Positions 21,410-32,686 of a stretch of 64,000 bases of DNA are shown here, in pieces. This DNA is from Parietaria judaica (lineage: Eukaryota; Streptophyta; Magnoliopsida; Rosales; Urticaceae). A program made the position numbers and the translations under genes. Location of the stretch: positions 18,165,086 to 18,229,085 of the forward strand of contig OX940871.1 of NCBI GenBank assembly GCA_954871525.1, written 5' to 3'. A model generated the notes under the pieces. The model did no database searches. It worked only from the letters and a program-made list of their open reading frames with translations, and was not told the DNA's origin. Within the stretch, counting starts at the first letter, position 1. Every line of letters starts with the position of its first letter.

Positions 21410-21529
21410 GGGTGCGATCATACCAGCACTAATGCATCGGATCCCATCAGAACTCCGAAGTTAAGCGTGCTTGGGCGAGAGTAGTACTAGGATGGGTGAC
21501 CTCCTGGGAAGTCCTCGTGTTGCACCCCT
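21410..21529 (+). rRNA. 5S rRNA gene, copy 63
   Basis: 341 bp spacing. C28T. Confidence 0.97.
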
Positions 21530-21750
21530 CCCTTTTTGCCCGAATTTTATTTTTACGCCCGTACCAAATTTAAAGTTCTTACGGTTATTTTTTTTGTTTA
21601 GAAAATAAAATAAGATTAGAATTTACGTGAAAGTTATTTATTTTTCACTTCCCTAGTGCGGCGTTTTCTTTGGCGTGAAAAGAAAGGGTAGTTTTACCAC
21701 AAAATCGGCGGAAGAGTGTACATAGATATCATTTCGCCGCACATGTTGAC

Positions 21751-21870
21751 GGGTGCGATCATACCAGCACTAATGCATCGGATCCCATCAGAACTCCGAA
21801 GTTAAGCGTGCTTGGGCGAGAGTAGTACTAGGATGGGTGACCTCCTGGGAAGTCCTCGTGTTGCACCCCT
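21751..21870 (+). rRNA. 5S rRNA gene, copy 64
   Basis: 341 bp spacing. C28T. Confidence 0.97.
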
Positions 21871-22091
21871 CCCTTTTTGCCCGAATTTTATTTTTACGCC
21901 CGTACCAAATTTAAAGTTCTTACGGTTATTTTTTTTGTTTAGAAAATAAAATAAGATTAGAATTTACGTGAAAGTTATTTATTTTTCACTTCCCTAGTGC
22001 GGCGTTTTCTTTGGCGTGAAAAGAAAGGGTAGTTTTACCACAAAATCGGCGGAAGAGTGTACATAGATATCATTTCGCCGCACATGTTGAC

Positions 22092-22211
22092 TGGTGCGAT
22101 CATACCAGCACTAATGCACCGGATCCCATCAGAACTCCGAAGTTAAGCGTGCTTGGGCGAGAGTAGTACTAGGATGGGTGACCTCCTGGGAAGTCCTCGT
22201 GTTGCACCCCT
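22092..22211 (+). rRNA. 5S rRNA gene, copy 65
   Basis: 341 bp spacing. G1T. Confidence 0.96.
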
Positions 22212-22434
22212 CCCTTTTTGCCCGAATTTTATTTTTACGCCCGTACCAAATTTAAAGTTCTTACGGTTTTTTTTTTTTTGTTTAGAAAATAAAATAAGAT
22301 TAGAATTTCCGTGAAAGTTATTTATTTTTCACTTCCCTAGTGCGGCGTTTTCTTTGGCGTGAAAAGAAAGGGTAGTTTTACCACAAAATCGGCGGAAGAG
22401 TGTACATAGATATCATTTCGCCGCACATGTTGAC

Positions 22435-22554
22435 GGGTGCGATCATACCAGCACTAATGCACCGGATCCCATCAGAACACCGAAGTTAAGCGTGCTTGGG
22501 CGAGAGTAGTACTAGGATGGGTGACCTCCTGGGAAATCCTCGTGTTGCACCCCT
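22435..22554 (+). rRNA. 5S rRNA gene, copy 66
   Basis: 343 bp spacing. T45A (removes the A32-U45 pair of helix III) and G102A. Spacer is the first with TTTCCGTG and has an uninterrupted T-run. Confidence 0.96.
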
Positions 22555-22776
22555 CCCTTTTTGCCCGAATTTTATTTTTACGCCCGTACCAAATTTAAAG
22601 TTCTTACGGTTATTTTTTTTTGTTTAGAAAATAAAATAAGATTAGAATTTACGTGAAAGTTATTTATTTTTCACTTCCCTAGTGCGGCGTTTTCTTTGGC
22701 GTGAAAAGAAAGGGTAGTTTTACCACAAAATCGGCGGAAGAGTGTACATAGATATCATTTCGCCGCACATGTTGAC

Positions 22777-22896
22777 TGGTGCGATCATACCAGCACTAAT
22801 GCACCGGATCCCATCAGAACTCCGAAGTTAAGCGTGCTTGGGCGAGAGTAGTACTAGGATGGGTGACCTCCTGGGAAGTCCTCGTGTTGCACCCCT
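22777..22896 (+). rRNA. 5S rRNA gene, copy 67
   Basis: 342 bp spacing. G1T. Confidence 0.96.
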
Positions 22897-23117
22897 CCCT
22901 TTTTGCCCGAATTTTATTTTTACGCCCGTACCAAATTTAAAGTTCTTACGGTTATTATTTTTGTTTAGAAAATAAAATAAGATTAGAATTTACGTGAAAG
23001 TAATTTATTTTTCACTTCCCTAGTGCGGCGTTTTCTTTGGCGTGAAAAGAAAGGGTAGTTTTACCACAAAATCGGCGGAAGAGTGTACATAGATATCATT
23101 TCGCCGCACATGTTGAC

Positions 23118-23237
23118 GGGTGCGATCATACCAGCACTAATGCATCGGATCCCATCAGAACTCCGAAGTTAAGCGTGCTTGGGCGAGAGTAGTACTAGGA
23201 TGGGTGACCTCCTGGGAAGTCCTCGTGTTGCACCCCT
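23118..23237 (+). rRNA. 5S rRNA gene, copy 68
   Basis: 341 bp spacing. C28T. Confidence 0.97.
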
Positions 23238-23458
23238 CCCTTTTTGCCCGAATTTTATTTTTACGCCCGTACCAAATTTAAAGTTCTTACGGTTATTTTT
23301 TTTGTTTAGAAAATAAAATAAGATTAGAATTTACGTGAAAGTTATTTATTTTTCACTTCCCTAGTGCGGCGTTTTCTTTGGCGTGAAAAGAAAGGGTAGT
23401 TTTACCACAAAATCGGCGGAAGAGTGTACATAGATATCATTTCGCCGCACATGTTGAC

Positions 23459-23578
23459 GGGTGCGATCATACCAGCACTAATGCATAGGATCCCATCAGA
23501 ACTCCGAAGTTAAGCGTGCTTGGGCGAGAGTAGTACTAGGATGGGTGACCTCCTGGGAAGTCCTCGTGTTGCACCCCT
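23459..23578 (+). rRNA. 5S rRNA gene, copy 69
   Basis: 341 bp spacing. C28T and C29A; C29A removes the C29-G48 pair of helix III. Confidence 0.96.
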
Positions 23579-23799
23579 CCCTTTTTGCCCGAATTTTATT
23601 TTTACGCCCGTACCAAATTTAAAGTTCTTACGGTTATTTTTTTTGTTTAGAAAATAAAATAAGATTAGAATTTACGTGAAAGTTATTTATTTTTCACTTC
23701 CCTAGTGCGGCGTTTTCTTTGGCGTGAAAAGAAAGGGTAGTTTTACCACAAAATCGGCGGAAGAGTGTACATAGATATCATTTCGCCGCACATGTTGAC

Positions 23800-23919
23800 G
23801 GGTGCGATCATACCAGCACTAATGCACCGGATCCCATCAGAACTCCGAAGTTAAGCGTGCTTGGGCGAGAGTAGTACTAGGATGGGTGACCTCCTGGGAA
23901 GTCCTCGTGTTGCACCCCT
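23800..23919 (+). rRNA. 5S rRNA gene, copy 70
   Basis: 341 bp spacing. Consensus gene body. Confidence 0.98.
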
Positions 23920-24142
23920 CCCTTTTTGCCCGAATTTTATTTTTACGCCCGTACCAAATTTAAAGTTCTTACGGTTTTTTTTTTTTTGTTTAGAAAATAA
24001 AATAAGATTAGAATTTCCGTGAAAGTTATTTATTTTTCACTTCCCTAGTGCGGCGTTTTCTTTGGCGTGAAAAGAAAGGGTAGTTTTACCACAAAATCGG
24101 CGGAAGAGTGTACATAGATATCATTTCGCCGCACATGTTGAC

Positions 24143-24262
24143 GGGTGCGATCATACCAGCACTAATGCACCGGATCCCATCAGAACACCGAAGTTAAGCG
24201 TGCTTGGGCGAGAGTAGTACTAGGATGGGTGACCTCCTGGGAAATCCTCGTGTTGCACCCCT
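24143..24262 (+). rRNA. 5S rRNA gene, copy 71
   Basis: 343 bp spacing. T45A and G102A, counterpart of copy 66. Confidence 0.96.
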
Positions 24263-24484
24263 CCCTTTTTGCCCGAATTTTATTTTTACGCCCGTACCAA
24301 ATTTAAAGTTCTTACGGTTATTTTTTTTTGTTTAGAAAATAAAATAAGATTAGAATTTACGTGAAAGTTATTTATTTTTCACTTCCCTAGTGCGGCGTTT
24401 TCTTTGGCGTGAAAAGAAAGGGTAGTTTTACCACAAAATTGGCGGAAGAGTGTACATAGATATCATTTCGCCGCACATGTTGAC

Positions 24485-24604
24485 TGGTGCGATCATACCA
24501 GCACTAATGCACCGGATCCCATCAGAACTCCGAAGTTAAGCGTGCTTGGGCGAGAGTAGTACTAGGATGGGTGACCTCCTGGGAAGTCCTCGTGTTGCAC
24601 CCCT
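24485..24604 (+). rRNA. 5S rRNA gene, copy 72
   Basis: 342 bp spacing. G1T; spacer has AATTGGCGG, breaking one arm of the TATA-flanking repeat. Confidence 0.96.
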
Positions 24605-24825
24605 CCCTTTTTGCCCGAATTTTATTTTTACGCCCGTACCAAATTTAAAGTTCTTACGGTTATTATTTTTGTTTAGAAAATAAAATAAGATTAGAATTTA
24701 CGTGAAAGTAATTTATTTTTCACTTCCCTAGTGCGGCGTTTTCTTTGGCGTGAAAAGAAAGGGTAGTTTTACCACAAAATCGGCGGAAGAGTGTACATAG
24801 ATATCATTTCGCCGCACATGTTGAC

Positions 24826-24945
24826 GGGTGCGATCATACCAGCACTAATGCATCGGATCCCATCAGAACTCCGAAGTTAAGCGTGCTTGGGCGAGAGTAG
24901 TACTAGGATGGGTGACCTCCTGGGAAGTCCTCGTGTTGCACCCCT
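24826..24945 (+). rRNA. 5S rRNA gene, copy 73
   Basis: 341 bp spacing. C28T. Confidence 0.97.
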
Positions 24946-25166
24946 CCCTTTTTGCCCGAATTTTATTTTTACGCCCGTACCAAATTTAAAGTTCTTACGG
25001 TTATTTTTTTTGTTTAGAAAATAAAATAAGATTAGAATTTACGTGAAAGTTATTTATTTTTCACTTCCCTAGTGCGGCGTTTTCTTTGGCGTGAAAAGAA
25101 AGGGTAGTTTTACCACAAAATCGGCGGAAGAGTGTACATAGATATCATTTCGCCGCACATGTTGAC

Positions 25167-25286
25167 GAGTGCGATCATACCAGCACTAATGCACCGGATC
25201 CCATCAGAACTCCGAAGTTAAGCGTGCTTGGGCGAGAGTAGTACTAGGATGGGTGACCTCCTGGGAAGTCCTCGTGTTGCACCCCT
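25167..25286 (+). rRNA. 5S rRNA gene, copy 74
   Basis: 341 bp spacing. G2A, removing the G2-C117 pair near the end of helix I. Confidence 0.96.
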
Positions 25287-25509
25287 CCCTTTTTGCCCGA
25301 ATTTTATTTTTACGCCCGTACCAAATTTAAAGTTCTTACGGTTTTTTTTTTTTTGTTTAGAAAATAAAATAAGATTAGAATTTCCGTGAAAGTTATTTAT
25401 TTTTCACTTCCCTAGTGCGGCGTTTTCTTTGGCGTGAAAAGAAAGGGTAGTTTTACCACAAAATCGGCGGAAGAGTGTACATAGATATCATTTCGCCGCA
25501 CATGTTGAC

Positions 25510-25629
25510 GGGTGCGATCATACCAGCACTAATGCACCGGATCCCATCAGAACACCGAAGTTAAGCGTGCTTGGGCGAGAGTAGTACTAGGATGGGTGAC
25601 CTCCTGGGAAATCCTCGTGTTGCACCCCT
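25510..25629 (+). rRNA. 5S rRNA gene, copy 75
   Basis: 343 bp spacing. T45A and G102A with the uninterrupted T-run spacer. Confidence 0.96.
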
Positions 25630-25851
25630 CCCTTTTTGCCCGAATTTTATTTTTACGCCCGTACCAAATTTAAAGTTCTTACGGTTATTTTTTTTTGTTT
25701 AGAAAATAAAATAAGATTAGAATTTACGTGAAAGTTATTTATTTTTCACTTCCCTAGTGCGGCGTTTTCTTTGGCGTGAAAAGAAAGGGTAGTTTTACCA
25801 CAAAATCGGCGGAAGAGTGTACATAGATATCATTTCGCCGCACATGTTGAC

Positions 25852-25971
25852 GGGTGCGATCATACCAGCACTAATGCACCGGATCCCATCAGAACTCCGA
25901 AGTTAAGCGTGCTTGGGCGAGAGTAGTACTAGGATGGGTGACCTCCTGGGAAGTCCTCGTGTTGCACCCCT
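25852..25971 (+). rRNA. 5S rRNA gene, copy 76
   Basis: 342 bp spacing. Consensus gene body. Confidence 0.98.
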
Positions 25972-26192
25972 CCCTTTTTGCCCGAATTTTATTTTTACGC
26001 CCGTACCAAATTTAAAGTTCTTACGGTTATTATTTTTGTTTAGAAAATAAAATAAGATTAGAATTTACGTGAAAGTAATTTATTTTTCACTTCCCTAGTG
26101 CGGCGTTTTCTTTGGCGTGAAAAGAAAGGGTAGTTTTACCACAAAATCGGCGGAAGAGTGTACATAGATATCATTTCGCCGCACATGTTGAC

Positions 26193-26312
26193 GGGTGCGA
26201 TCATACCAGCACTAATGCATCGGATCCCATCAGAACTCCGAAGTTAAGCGTGCTTGGGCGAGAGTAGTACTAGGATGGGTGACCCCCTGGGAAGTCCTCG
26301 TGTTGCACCCCT
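26193..26312 (+). rRNA. 5S rRNA gene, copy 77
   Basis: 341 bp spacing. C28T and T93C; T93C disturbs the A83-U93 pair of helix IV and lies in box C. Confidence 0.96.
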
Positions 26313-26533
26313 CCCTTTTTGCCCGAATTTTATTTTTACGCCCGTACCAAATTTAAAGTTCTTACGGTTATTTTTTTTGTTTAGAAAATAAAATAAGATT
26401 AGAATTTACGTGAAAGTTATTTATTTTTCACTTCCCTAGTGCGGCGTTTTCTTTGGCGTGAAAAGAAAGGGTAGTTTTACCACAAAATCGGCGGAAGAGT
26501 GTACATAGATATCATTTCGCCGCACATGTTGAC

Positions 26534-26653
26534 GGGTGCGATCATACCAGCACTAATGCACCGGATCCCATCAGAACTCCGAAGTTAAGCGTGCTTGGGC
26601 GAGAGTAGTACTAGGATGGGTGACCTCCTGGGAAGTCCTCGTGTTGCACCCCT
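26534..26653 (+). rRNA. 5S rRNA gene, copy 78
   Basis: 341 bp spacing. Consensus gene body. Confidence 0.98.
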
Positions 26654-26876
26654 CCCTTTTTGCCCGAATTTTATTTTTACGCCCGTACCAAATTTAAAGT
26701 TCTTACGGTTATTTTTTTTTTGTTTAGAAAATAAAATAAGATTAGAATTTCCGTGAAAGTTATTTATTTTTCACTTCCCTAGTGCGGCGTTTTCTTTGGC
26801 GTGAAAAGAAAGGGTAGTTTTACCACAAAATCGGCGGAAGAGTGTACATAGATATCATTTCGCCGCACATGTTGAC

Positions 26877-26996
26877 GGGTGCGATCATACCAGCACTAAT
26901 GCACCGGATCCCATCAGAACTCCGAAGTTAAGCGTGCTTGGGCGAGAGTAGTACTAGGATGGGTGACCTCCTGGGAAGTCCTCGTGTTGCACCCCT
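26877..26996 (+). rRNA. 5S rRNA gene, copy 79
   Basis: 343 bp spacing. Consensus gene with TTTCCGTG spacer, whereas its positional counterpart copy 75 has T45A/G102A: gene and spacer have been shuffled. Confidence 0.98.
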
Positions 26997-27217
26997 CCCT
27001 TTTTGCCCGAATTTTATTTTTACGCCCGTACCAAATTTAAAGTTCTTACGGTTATTTTTTTTGTTTAGAAAATAAAATAAGATTAGAATTTACGTGAAAG
27101 TAATTTATTTTTCACTTCCCTAGTGCGGCGTTTTCTTTGGCGTGAAAAGAAAGGGTAGTTTTACCACAAAATCGGCGGAAGAGTGTACATAGATATCATT
27201 TCGCCGCACATGTTGAC

Positions 27218-27337
27218 GGGTGCGATCATACCAGCACTAATGCACCGGATCCCATCAGAACACCGAAGTTAAGCGTGCTTGGGCGAGAGTAGTACTAGGA
27301 TGGGTGACCTCCTGGGAAGTCCTCGTGTTGCACCCCT
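27218..27337 (+). rRNA. 5S rRNA gene, copy 80
   Basis: 341 bp spacing. T45A without G102A. Confidence 0.97.
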
Positions 27338-27558
27338 CCCTTTTTGCCCGAATTTTATTTTTACGCCCGTACCAAATTTAAAGTTCTTACGGTTATTATT
27401 TTTGTTTAGAAAATAAAATAAGATTAGAATTTACGTGAAAGTAATTTATTTTTCACTTCCCTAGTGCGGCGTTTTCTTTGGCGTGAAAAGAAAGGGTAGT
27501 TTTACCACAAAATCGGCGGAAGAGTGTACATAGATATCATTTCGCCGCACATGTTGAC

Positions 27559-27678
27559 GGGTGCGATCATACCAGCACTAATGCATCGGATCCCATCAGA
27601 ACTCCGAAGTTAAGCGTGCTTGGGCGAGAGTAGTACTAGGATGGGTGACCTCCTGGGAAGTCCTCGTGTTGCACCCCT
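27559..27678 (+). rRNA. 5S rRNA gene, copy 81
   Basis: 341 bp spacing. C28T. Confidence 0.97.
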
Positions 27679-27899
27679 CCCTTTTTGCCCGAATTTTATT
27701 TTTACGCCCGTACCAAATTTAAAGTTCTTACGGTTATTTTTTTTGTTTAGAAAATAAAATAAGATTAGAATTTACGTGAAAGTTATTTATTTTTCACTTC
27801 CCTAGTGCGGCGTTTTCTTTGGCGTGAAAAGAAAGGGTAGTTTTACCACAAAATCGGCGGAAGAGTGTACATAGATATCATTTCGCCGCACATGTTGAC

Positions 27900-28019
27900 G
27901 GGTGCGATCATACCAGCACTAATGCACCGGATCCCATCAGAACTCCGAAGTTAAGCGTGCTTGGGCGAGAGTAGTACTAGGATGGGTGACCTCCTGGGAA
28001 GTCCTCGTGTTGCACCCCT
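27900..28019 (+). rRNA. 5S rRNA gene, copy 82
   Basis: 341 bp spacing. Consensus gene body. Confidence 0.98.
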
Positions 28020-28241
28020 CCCTTTTTGCCCGAATTTTATTTTTACGCCCGTACCAAATTTAAAGTTCTTACGGTTATTTTTTTTTGTTTAGAAAATAAA
28101 ATAAGATTAGAATTTCCGTGAAAGTTATTTATTTTTCACTTCCCTAGTGCGGCGTTTTCTTTGGCGTGAAAAGAAAGGGTAGTTTTACCACAAAATCGGC
28201 GGAAGAGTGTACATAGATATCATTTCGCCGCACATGTTGAC

Positions 28242-28361
28242 GGGTGCGATCATACCAGCACTAATGCACCGGATCCCATCAGAACTCCGAAGTTAAGCGT
28301 GCTTGGGCGAGAGTAGTACTAGGATGGGTGACCTCCTGGGAAGTCCTCGTGTTGCACCCCT
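28242..28361 (+). rRNA. 5S rRNA gene, copy 83
   Basis: 342 bp spacing. Consensus gene; TTTCCGTG spacer. Confidence 0.98.
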
Positions 28362-28582
28362 CCCTTTTTGCCCGAATTTTATTTTTACGCCCGTACCAAA
28401 TTTAAAGTTCTTACGGTTATTTTTTTTGTTTAGAAAATAAAATAAGATTAGAATTTACGTGAAAGTAATTTATTTTTCACTTCCCTAGTGCGGCGTTTTC
28501 TTTGGCGTGAAAAGAAAGGGTAGTTTTACCACAAAATCGGCGGAAGAGTGTACATAGATATCATTTCGCCGCACATGTTGAC

Positions 28583-28702
28583 GGGTGCGATCATACCAGC
28601 ACTAATGCACCGGATCCCATCAGAACACCGAAGTTAAGCGTGCTTGGGCGAGAGTAGTACTAGGATGGGTGACCTCCTGGGCAATCCTCGTGTTGCACCC
28701 CT
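28583..28702 (+). rRNA. 5S rRNA gene, copy 84
   Basis: 341 bp spacing. T45A, A100C and G102A. Confidence 0.96.
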
Positions 28703-28924
28703 CCCTTTTTGCCCGAATTTTATTTTTACGCCCGTACCAAATTTAAAGTTCTTACGGTTATTTTTTTTTGTTTAGAAAATAAAATAAGATTAGAATTTAC
28801 GTGAAAGTTATTTATTTTTCACTTCCCTAGTGCGGCGTTTTCTTTGGCGTGAAAAGAAAGGGTAGTTTTACCACAAAATCGGCGGAAGAGTGTACATAGA
28901 TATCATTTCGCCGCACATGTTGAC

Positions 28925-29044
28925 GGGTGCGATCATACCAGCACTAATGCACCGGATCCCATCAGAACTCCGAAGTTAAGCGTGCTTGGGCGAGAGTTGT
29001 ACTAGGATGGGTGACCTCCTGGGAAGTCCTCGTGTTGCACCCCT
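28925..29044 (+). rRNA. 5S rRNA gene, copy 85
   Basis: 342 bp spacing. A74T, shared only with copy 89. Confidence 0.97.
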
Positions 29045-29267
29045 CCCTTTTTGCCCGAATTTTATTTTTACGCCTTTACCAAATTTAAAGTTCTTACGGT
29101 TATTTTTTTTTTGTTTAGAAAATAAAATAAGATTAGAATTTCCGTGAAAGTTATTTATTTTTCACTTCCCTAGTGCGGCGTTTTCTTTGGCGTGAAAAGA
29201 AAGGGTAGTTTTACCACAAAATCGGCGGAAGAGTGTACATAGATATCATTTCGCCGCACATGTTGAC

Positions 29268-29387
29268 GGGTGCGATCATACCAGCACTAATGCACCGGAT
29301 CCCATCAGAACTTCGAAGTTAAGCGTGCTTGGGCGAGAGTAGTACTAGGATGGGTGACCTCCTGGGAAGTCCTCGTGTTGCACCCCT
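29268..29387 (+). rRNA. 5S rRNA gene, copy 86
   Basis: 343 bp spacing. C46T; spacer has CGCCTTTACC in place of CGCCCGTACC. Confidence 0.97.
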
Positions 29388-29609
29388 CCCTTTTTGTCCG
29401 AATTTTATTTTTACGCCCGTACCAAATTTAAAGTTCTGACGGTTATTATTTTTTGTTTAGAAAATAAAATAAGATTAGAATTTACGTGAAAGTTATTTAT
29501 TTTTCACTTCCCTAGTGCGGCGTTTTCTTTGGCGTGAAAAGAAAGTGTAGTTTTACCACAAAATCGGCGGAAGAGTGTACATAGATATCATTTCGCCGCA
29601 CATGTTGAC

Positions 29610-29728
29610 GGGTGCGATCATACCAGCACTAATGCACCGGATCCCATCAGAACTCCGAAGTTAAGCGTGCTTGGGCGAGAGTAGTACTAGGATGGGTGAC
29701 CTCCTGGGAAGTCCTCGTGTTGCACCCT
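29610..29728 (+). rRNA. 5S rRNA gene, copy 87 (119 nt)
   Basis: 342 bp spacing. One C short at the 3' end; TTCTGACGG and AAAGTGTAG in the spacer. Confidence 0.96.
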
Positions 29729-29949
29729 CCCTTTTTGCCCGAATTTTATTTTTACGCCCGTACCAAATTTAAAGTTCTTACGGTTATTTTTTTTGTTTAG
29801 AAAATAAAATAAGATTAGAATTTACGTGAAAGTAATTTATTTTTCACTTCCCTAGTGCGGCGTTTTCTTTGGCGTGAAAAGAAAGGGTAGTTTTACCACA
29901 AAATCGGCGGAAGAGTGTACATAGATATCATTTCGCCGCACATGTTGAC

Positions 29950-30069
29950 GGGTGCGATCATACCAGCACTAATGCACCGGATCCCATCAGAACACCGAAG
30001 TTAAGCGTGCTTGGGCGAGAGTAGTACTAGGATGGGTGACCTCCTGGGCAATCCTCGTGTTGCACCCCT
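29950..30069 (+). rRNA. 5S rRNA gene, copy 88
   Basis: 340 bp spacing. T45A, A100C and G102A, duplicate of copy 84. Confidence 0.96.
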
Positions 30070-30291
30070 CCCTTTTTGCCCGAATTTTATTTTTACGCCC
30101 GTACCAAATTTAAAGTTCTTACGGTTATTTTTTATTGTTTAGAAAATAAAATAAGATTAGAATTTACGTGAAAGTTATTTATTTTTCACTTCCCTAGTGC
30201 GGCGTTTTCTTTGGCGTGAAAAGAAAGGGTAGTTTTACCACAAAATCGGCGGAAGAGTGTACATAGATATCATTTCGCCGCACATGTTGAC

Positions 30292-30411
30292 GGGTGCGAT
30301 CATACCAGCACTAATGCACCGGATCCCATCAGAACTCCGAAGTTAAGCGTGCTTGGGCGAGAGTTGTACTAGGATGGGTGACCTCCTGGGAAGTCCTCGT
30401 GTTGCACCCCT
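30292..30411 (+). rRNA. 5S rRNA gene, copy 89
   Basis: 342 bp spacing. A74T, duplicate of copy 85; the spacer T-run is interrupted near its end by A. Confidence 0.97.
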
Positions 30412-30634
30412 CCCTTTTTGCCCGAATTTTATTTTTACGCCTTTACCAAATTTAAAGTTCTTACGGTTATTTTTTTTTTGTTTAGAAAATAAAATAAGAT
30501 TAGAATTTCCGTGAAAGTTATTTATTTTTCACTTCCCTAGTGCGGCGTTTTCTTTGGCGTGAAAAGAAAGGGTAGTTTTACCACAAAATCGGCGGAAGAG
30601 TGTACATAGATATCATTTCGCCGCACATGTTGAC

Positions 30635-30754
30635 GGGTGCGATCATACCAGCACTAATGCACCGGATCCCATCAGAACTTCGAAGTTAAGCGTGCTTGGG
30701 CGAGAGTAGTACTAGGATGGGTGACCTCCTGGGAAGTCCTCGTGTTGCACCCCT
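30635..30754 (+). rRNA. 5S rRNA gene, copy 90
   Basis: 343 bp spacing. C46T, duplicate of copy 86. Confidence 0.97.
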
Positions 30755-30976
30755 CCCTTTTTGGCCGAATTTTATTTTTACGCCCGTACCAAATTTAAAG
30801 TTCTGACGGTTATTATTTTTTGTTTAGAAAATAAAATAAGATTAGAATTTACGTGAAAGTTATTTATTTTTCACTTCCCTAGTGCGGCGTTTTCTTTGGC
30901 GTGAAAAGAAAGTGTAGTTTTACCACAAAATCGGCGGAAGAGTGTACATAGATATCATTTCGCCGCACATGTTGAC

Positions 30977-31095
30977 GGGTGCGATCATACCAGCACTAAT
31001 GCACCGGATCCCATCAGAACTCCGAAGTTAAGCGTGCTTGGGCGAGAGTAGTACTAGGATGGGTGACCTCCTGGGAAGTCCTCGTGTTGCACCCT
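30977..31095 (+). rRNA. 5S rRNA gene, copy 91 (119 nt)
   Basis: 342 bp spacing. One C short at the 3' end, duplicate of copy 87. Confidence 0.96.
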
Positions 31096-31316
31096 CCCTT
31101 TTTGCCCGAATTTTATTTTTACGCCCGTACCAAATTTAAAGTTCTTACGGTTATTTTTTTTGTTTAGAAAATAAAATAAGATTAGAATTTACGTGAAAGT
31201 TATTTATTTTTCACTTCCCTAGTGCGGCGTTTTCTTTGGCGTGAAAAGAAAGGGTAGTTTTACCACAAAATCGGCGAAAGAGTGTACATAGATATCATTT
31301 CGCCGCACATGTTGAC

Positions 31317-31436
31317 GGGTGCGATCATACCAGCACTAATGCACCGGATCCCATCAGAACTCCGAAGTTAAGCGTGCTTGGGCGAGAGTAGTACTAGGAT
31401 GGGTGACCTCCTGGGAAGTCCTCGTGTTGCACCCCT
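31317..31436 (+). rRNA. 5S rRNA gene, copy 92
   Basis: 340 bp spacing. Consensus gene; CGGCGAAAG spacer. Confidence 0.98.
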
Positions 31437-31659
31437 CCCTTTTTGCCCGAATTTTATTTTTACGCCCGTACCAAATTTAAAGTTCTTACGGTTATTTTTT
31501 TTTTGTTTAGAAAATAAAATAAGATTAGAATTTCCGTGAAAGTTATTTATTTTTCACTTCCCTAGTGCGGCGTTTTCTTTGGCGTGAAAAGAAAGGGTAG
31601 TTTTACCACAAAATCGGCGGAAGAGTGTACATAGATATCATTTCGCCGCACATGTTGAC

Positions 31660-31779
31660 GGGTGCGATCATACCAGCACTAATGAACCGGATCCCATCAG
31701 AACACCGAAGTTAAGCGTGCTTGGGCGAGAGTAGTACTACGATGGGTGACCTCCTGGGAAGTCCTCGTGTTGCACCCCT
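31660..31779 (+). rRNA. 5S rRNA gene, copy 93
   Basis: 343 bp spacing. C26A, T45A and G81C; T45A and G81C each remove a pair, in helix III and helix IV, so this copy is probably compromised. Confidence 0.95.
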
Positions 31780-32001
31780 CCCTTTTTGCCCGAATTTTAT
31801 TTTTACGCCCGTACCAAATTTAAAGTTCTTACGGTTATTTTTTTTTTGTTTAGAAAATAAAATAAGATTAGAATTTCCGTGAAAGTTATTTATTTTTCAC
31901 TTCCCTAGTGCGGCGTTTTCTTTGGCGTGAAAAGAAGGGTAGTTTTACCACAAAATTGGCGGAAGAGTGTACATAGATATCATTTCGCCGCACATGTTGA
32001 C

Positions 32002-32121
32002 GGGTGCGATCATACCAGCACTAATGCACCGGATCCCATCAGAACTCCAAAGTTAAGCGTGCTTGGGCGAGAGTAGTACTAGGATGGGTGACCTCCTGGG
32101 AAGTCCTCGTGTTGCACCCCT
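32002..32121 (+). rRNA. 5S rRNA gene, copy 94
   Basis: 342 bp spacing. G48A, removing the C29-G48 pair. Spacer lacks AA in GAAAAGAAGGG and has AATTGGCGG. Confidence 0.96.
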
Positions 32122-32342
32122 CCCTTTTTGCCCGAATTTTATTTTTACGCCCGTACCAAATTTAAAGTTCTTACGGTTATTATTTTTGTTTAGAAAATAA
32201 AATAAGATTAGAATTTACGTGAAAGTAATTTATTTTTCACTTCCCTAGTGCGGCGTTTTCTTTGGCGTGAAAAGAAAGGGTAGTTTTACCACAAAATCGG
32301 CGGAAGAGTGTACATAGATATCATTTCGCCGCACATGTTGAC

Positions 32343-32462
32343 GGGTGCGATCATACCAGCACTAATGCACTGGATCCCATCAGAACTCCGAAGTTAAGCG
32401 TGCTTGGGCGAGAGTAGTACTAGGATGGGTGACCTCCTGGGAAGTCCTCGTGTTGCACCCCT
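32343..32462 (+). rRNA. 5S rRNA gene, copy 95
   Basis: 341 bp spacing. C29T (U29.G48 wobble). Confidence 0.97.
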
Positions 32463-32686
32463 CCCTTTTTGTCCGAATTTTATTTTTACGCCCGTACCAA
32501 ATTTAAAGTTCTTACAGTTATTTTTTTTTTTGTTTAGAAAATAAAATAAGATTAGAATTTCCGTGAAAGTTATTTATTTTTCACTTCCCTAGTGCGGCGT
32601 TTTCTTTGGCGTGAAAAGAAAGGGTAGTTTTACCACAAAATCGGCGAAAGAGTGTACATAGATATCATTTCGCCGCACATGTTGAC

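Larger units (their letters stand above)
18797..21529 (+). repeat. Dimer higher-order repeat, four periods (683-684 bp)
   Basis: Units 56-63 alternate between a CACGACCC spacer (before 56, 58, 60, 62) and a CACTTCCC spacer (before 57, 59, 61, 63), with period lengths 683, 684, 683 and 683 bp. Private changes such as C105T (59, 61) and C6T (58, 61) show later divergence or exchange. Confidence 0.75.
21189..22896 (+). repeat. Pentamer higher-order repeat, first copy (1,708 bp)
   Basis: Units 63-67: C28T; C28T; G1T; T45A with G102A and a long uninterrupted T-run; G1T. Repeated at 22897-24604. Confidence 0.8.
22897..24604 (+). repeat. Pentamer higher-order repeat, second copy (1,708 bp)
   Basis: Units 68-72 with the same unit lengths as 63-67. 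Copy 70 has G at position 1 where copy 65 has T, and copy 69 has gained C29A. Confidence 0.8.
24605..27337 (+). repeat. Tetramer higher-order repeat, two periods (1,367 and 1,366 bp)
   Basis: Units 73-76 and 77-80, each opening with a C28T gene. It looks like the preceding pentamer minus one unit of the 341-bp class. The next C28T gene (copy 81) continues the spacing. Confidence 0.7.
28362..29728 (+). repeat. Tetramer higher-order repeat, first copy (1,367 bp)
   Basis: Units 84-87 carrying, in order, T45A/A100C/G102A; A74T; C46T with a CGCCTTTACC spacer; and a 119-nt gene with a TTCTGACGG spacer. All these private marks recur at 29729-31095. Confidence 0.88.
29729..31095 (+). repeat. Tetramer higher-order repeat, second copy (1,367 bp)
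   Basis: Units 88-91, matching 28362-29728 in length, variant order and 119-nt terminal gene. The few differences I see are in the spacers: TGTCCG versus TGGCCG before copy 91, and a T-to-A in the T-run before copy 89. Confidence 0.88.
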
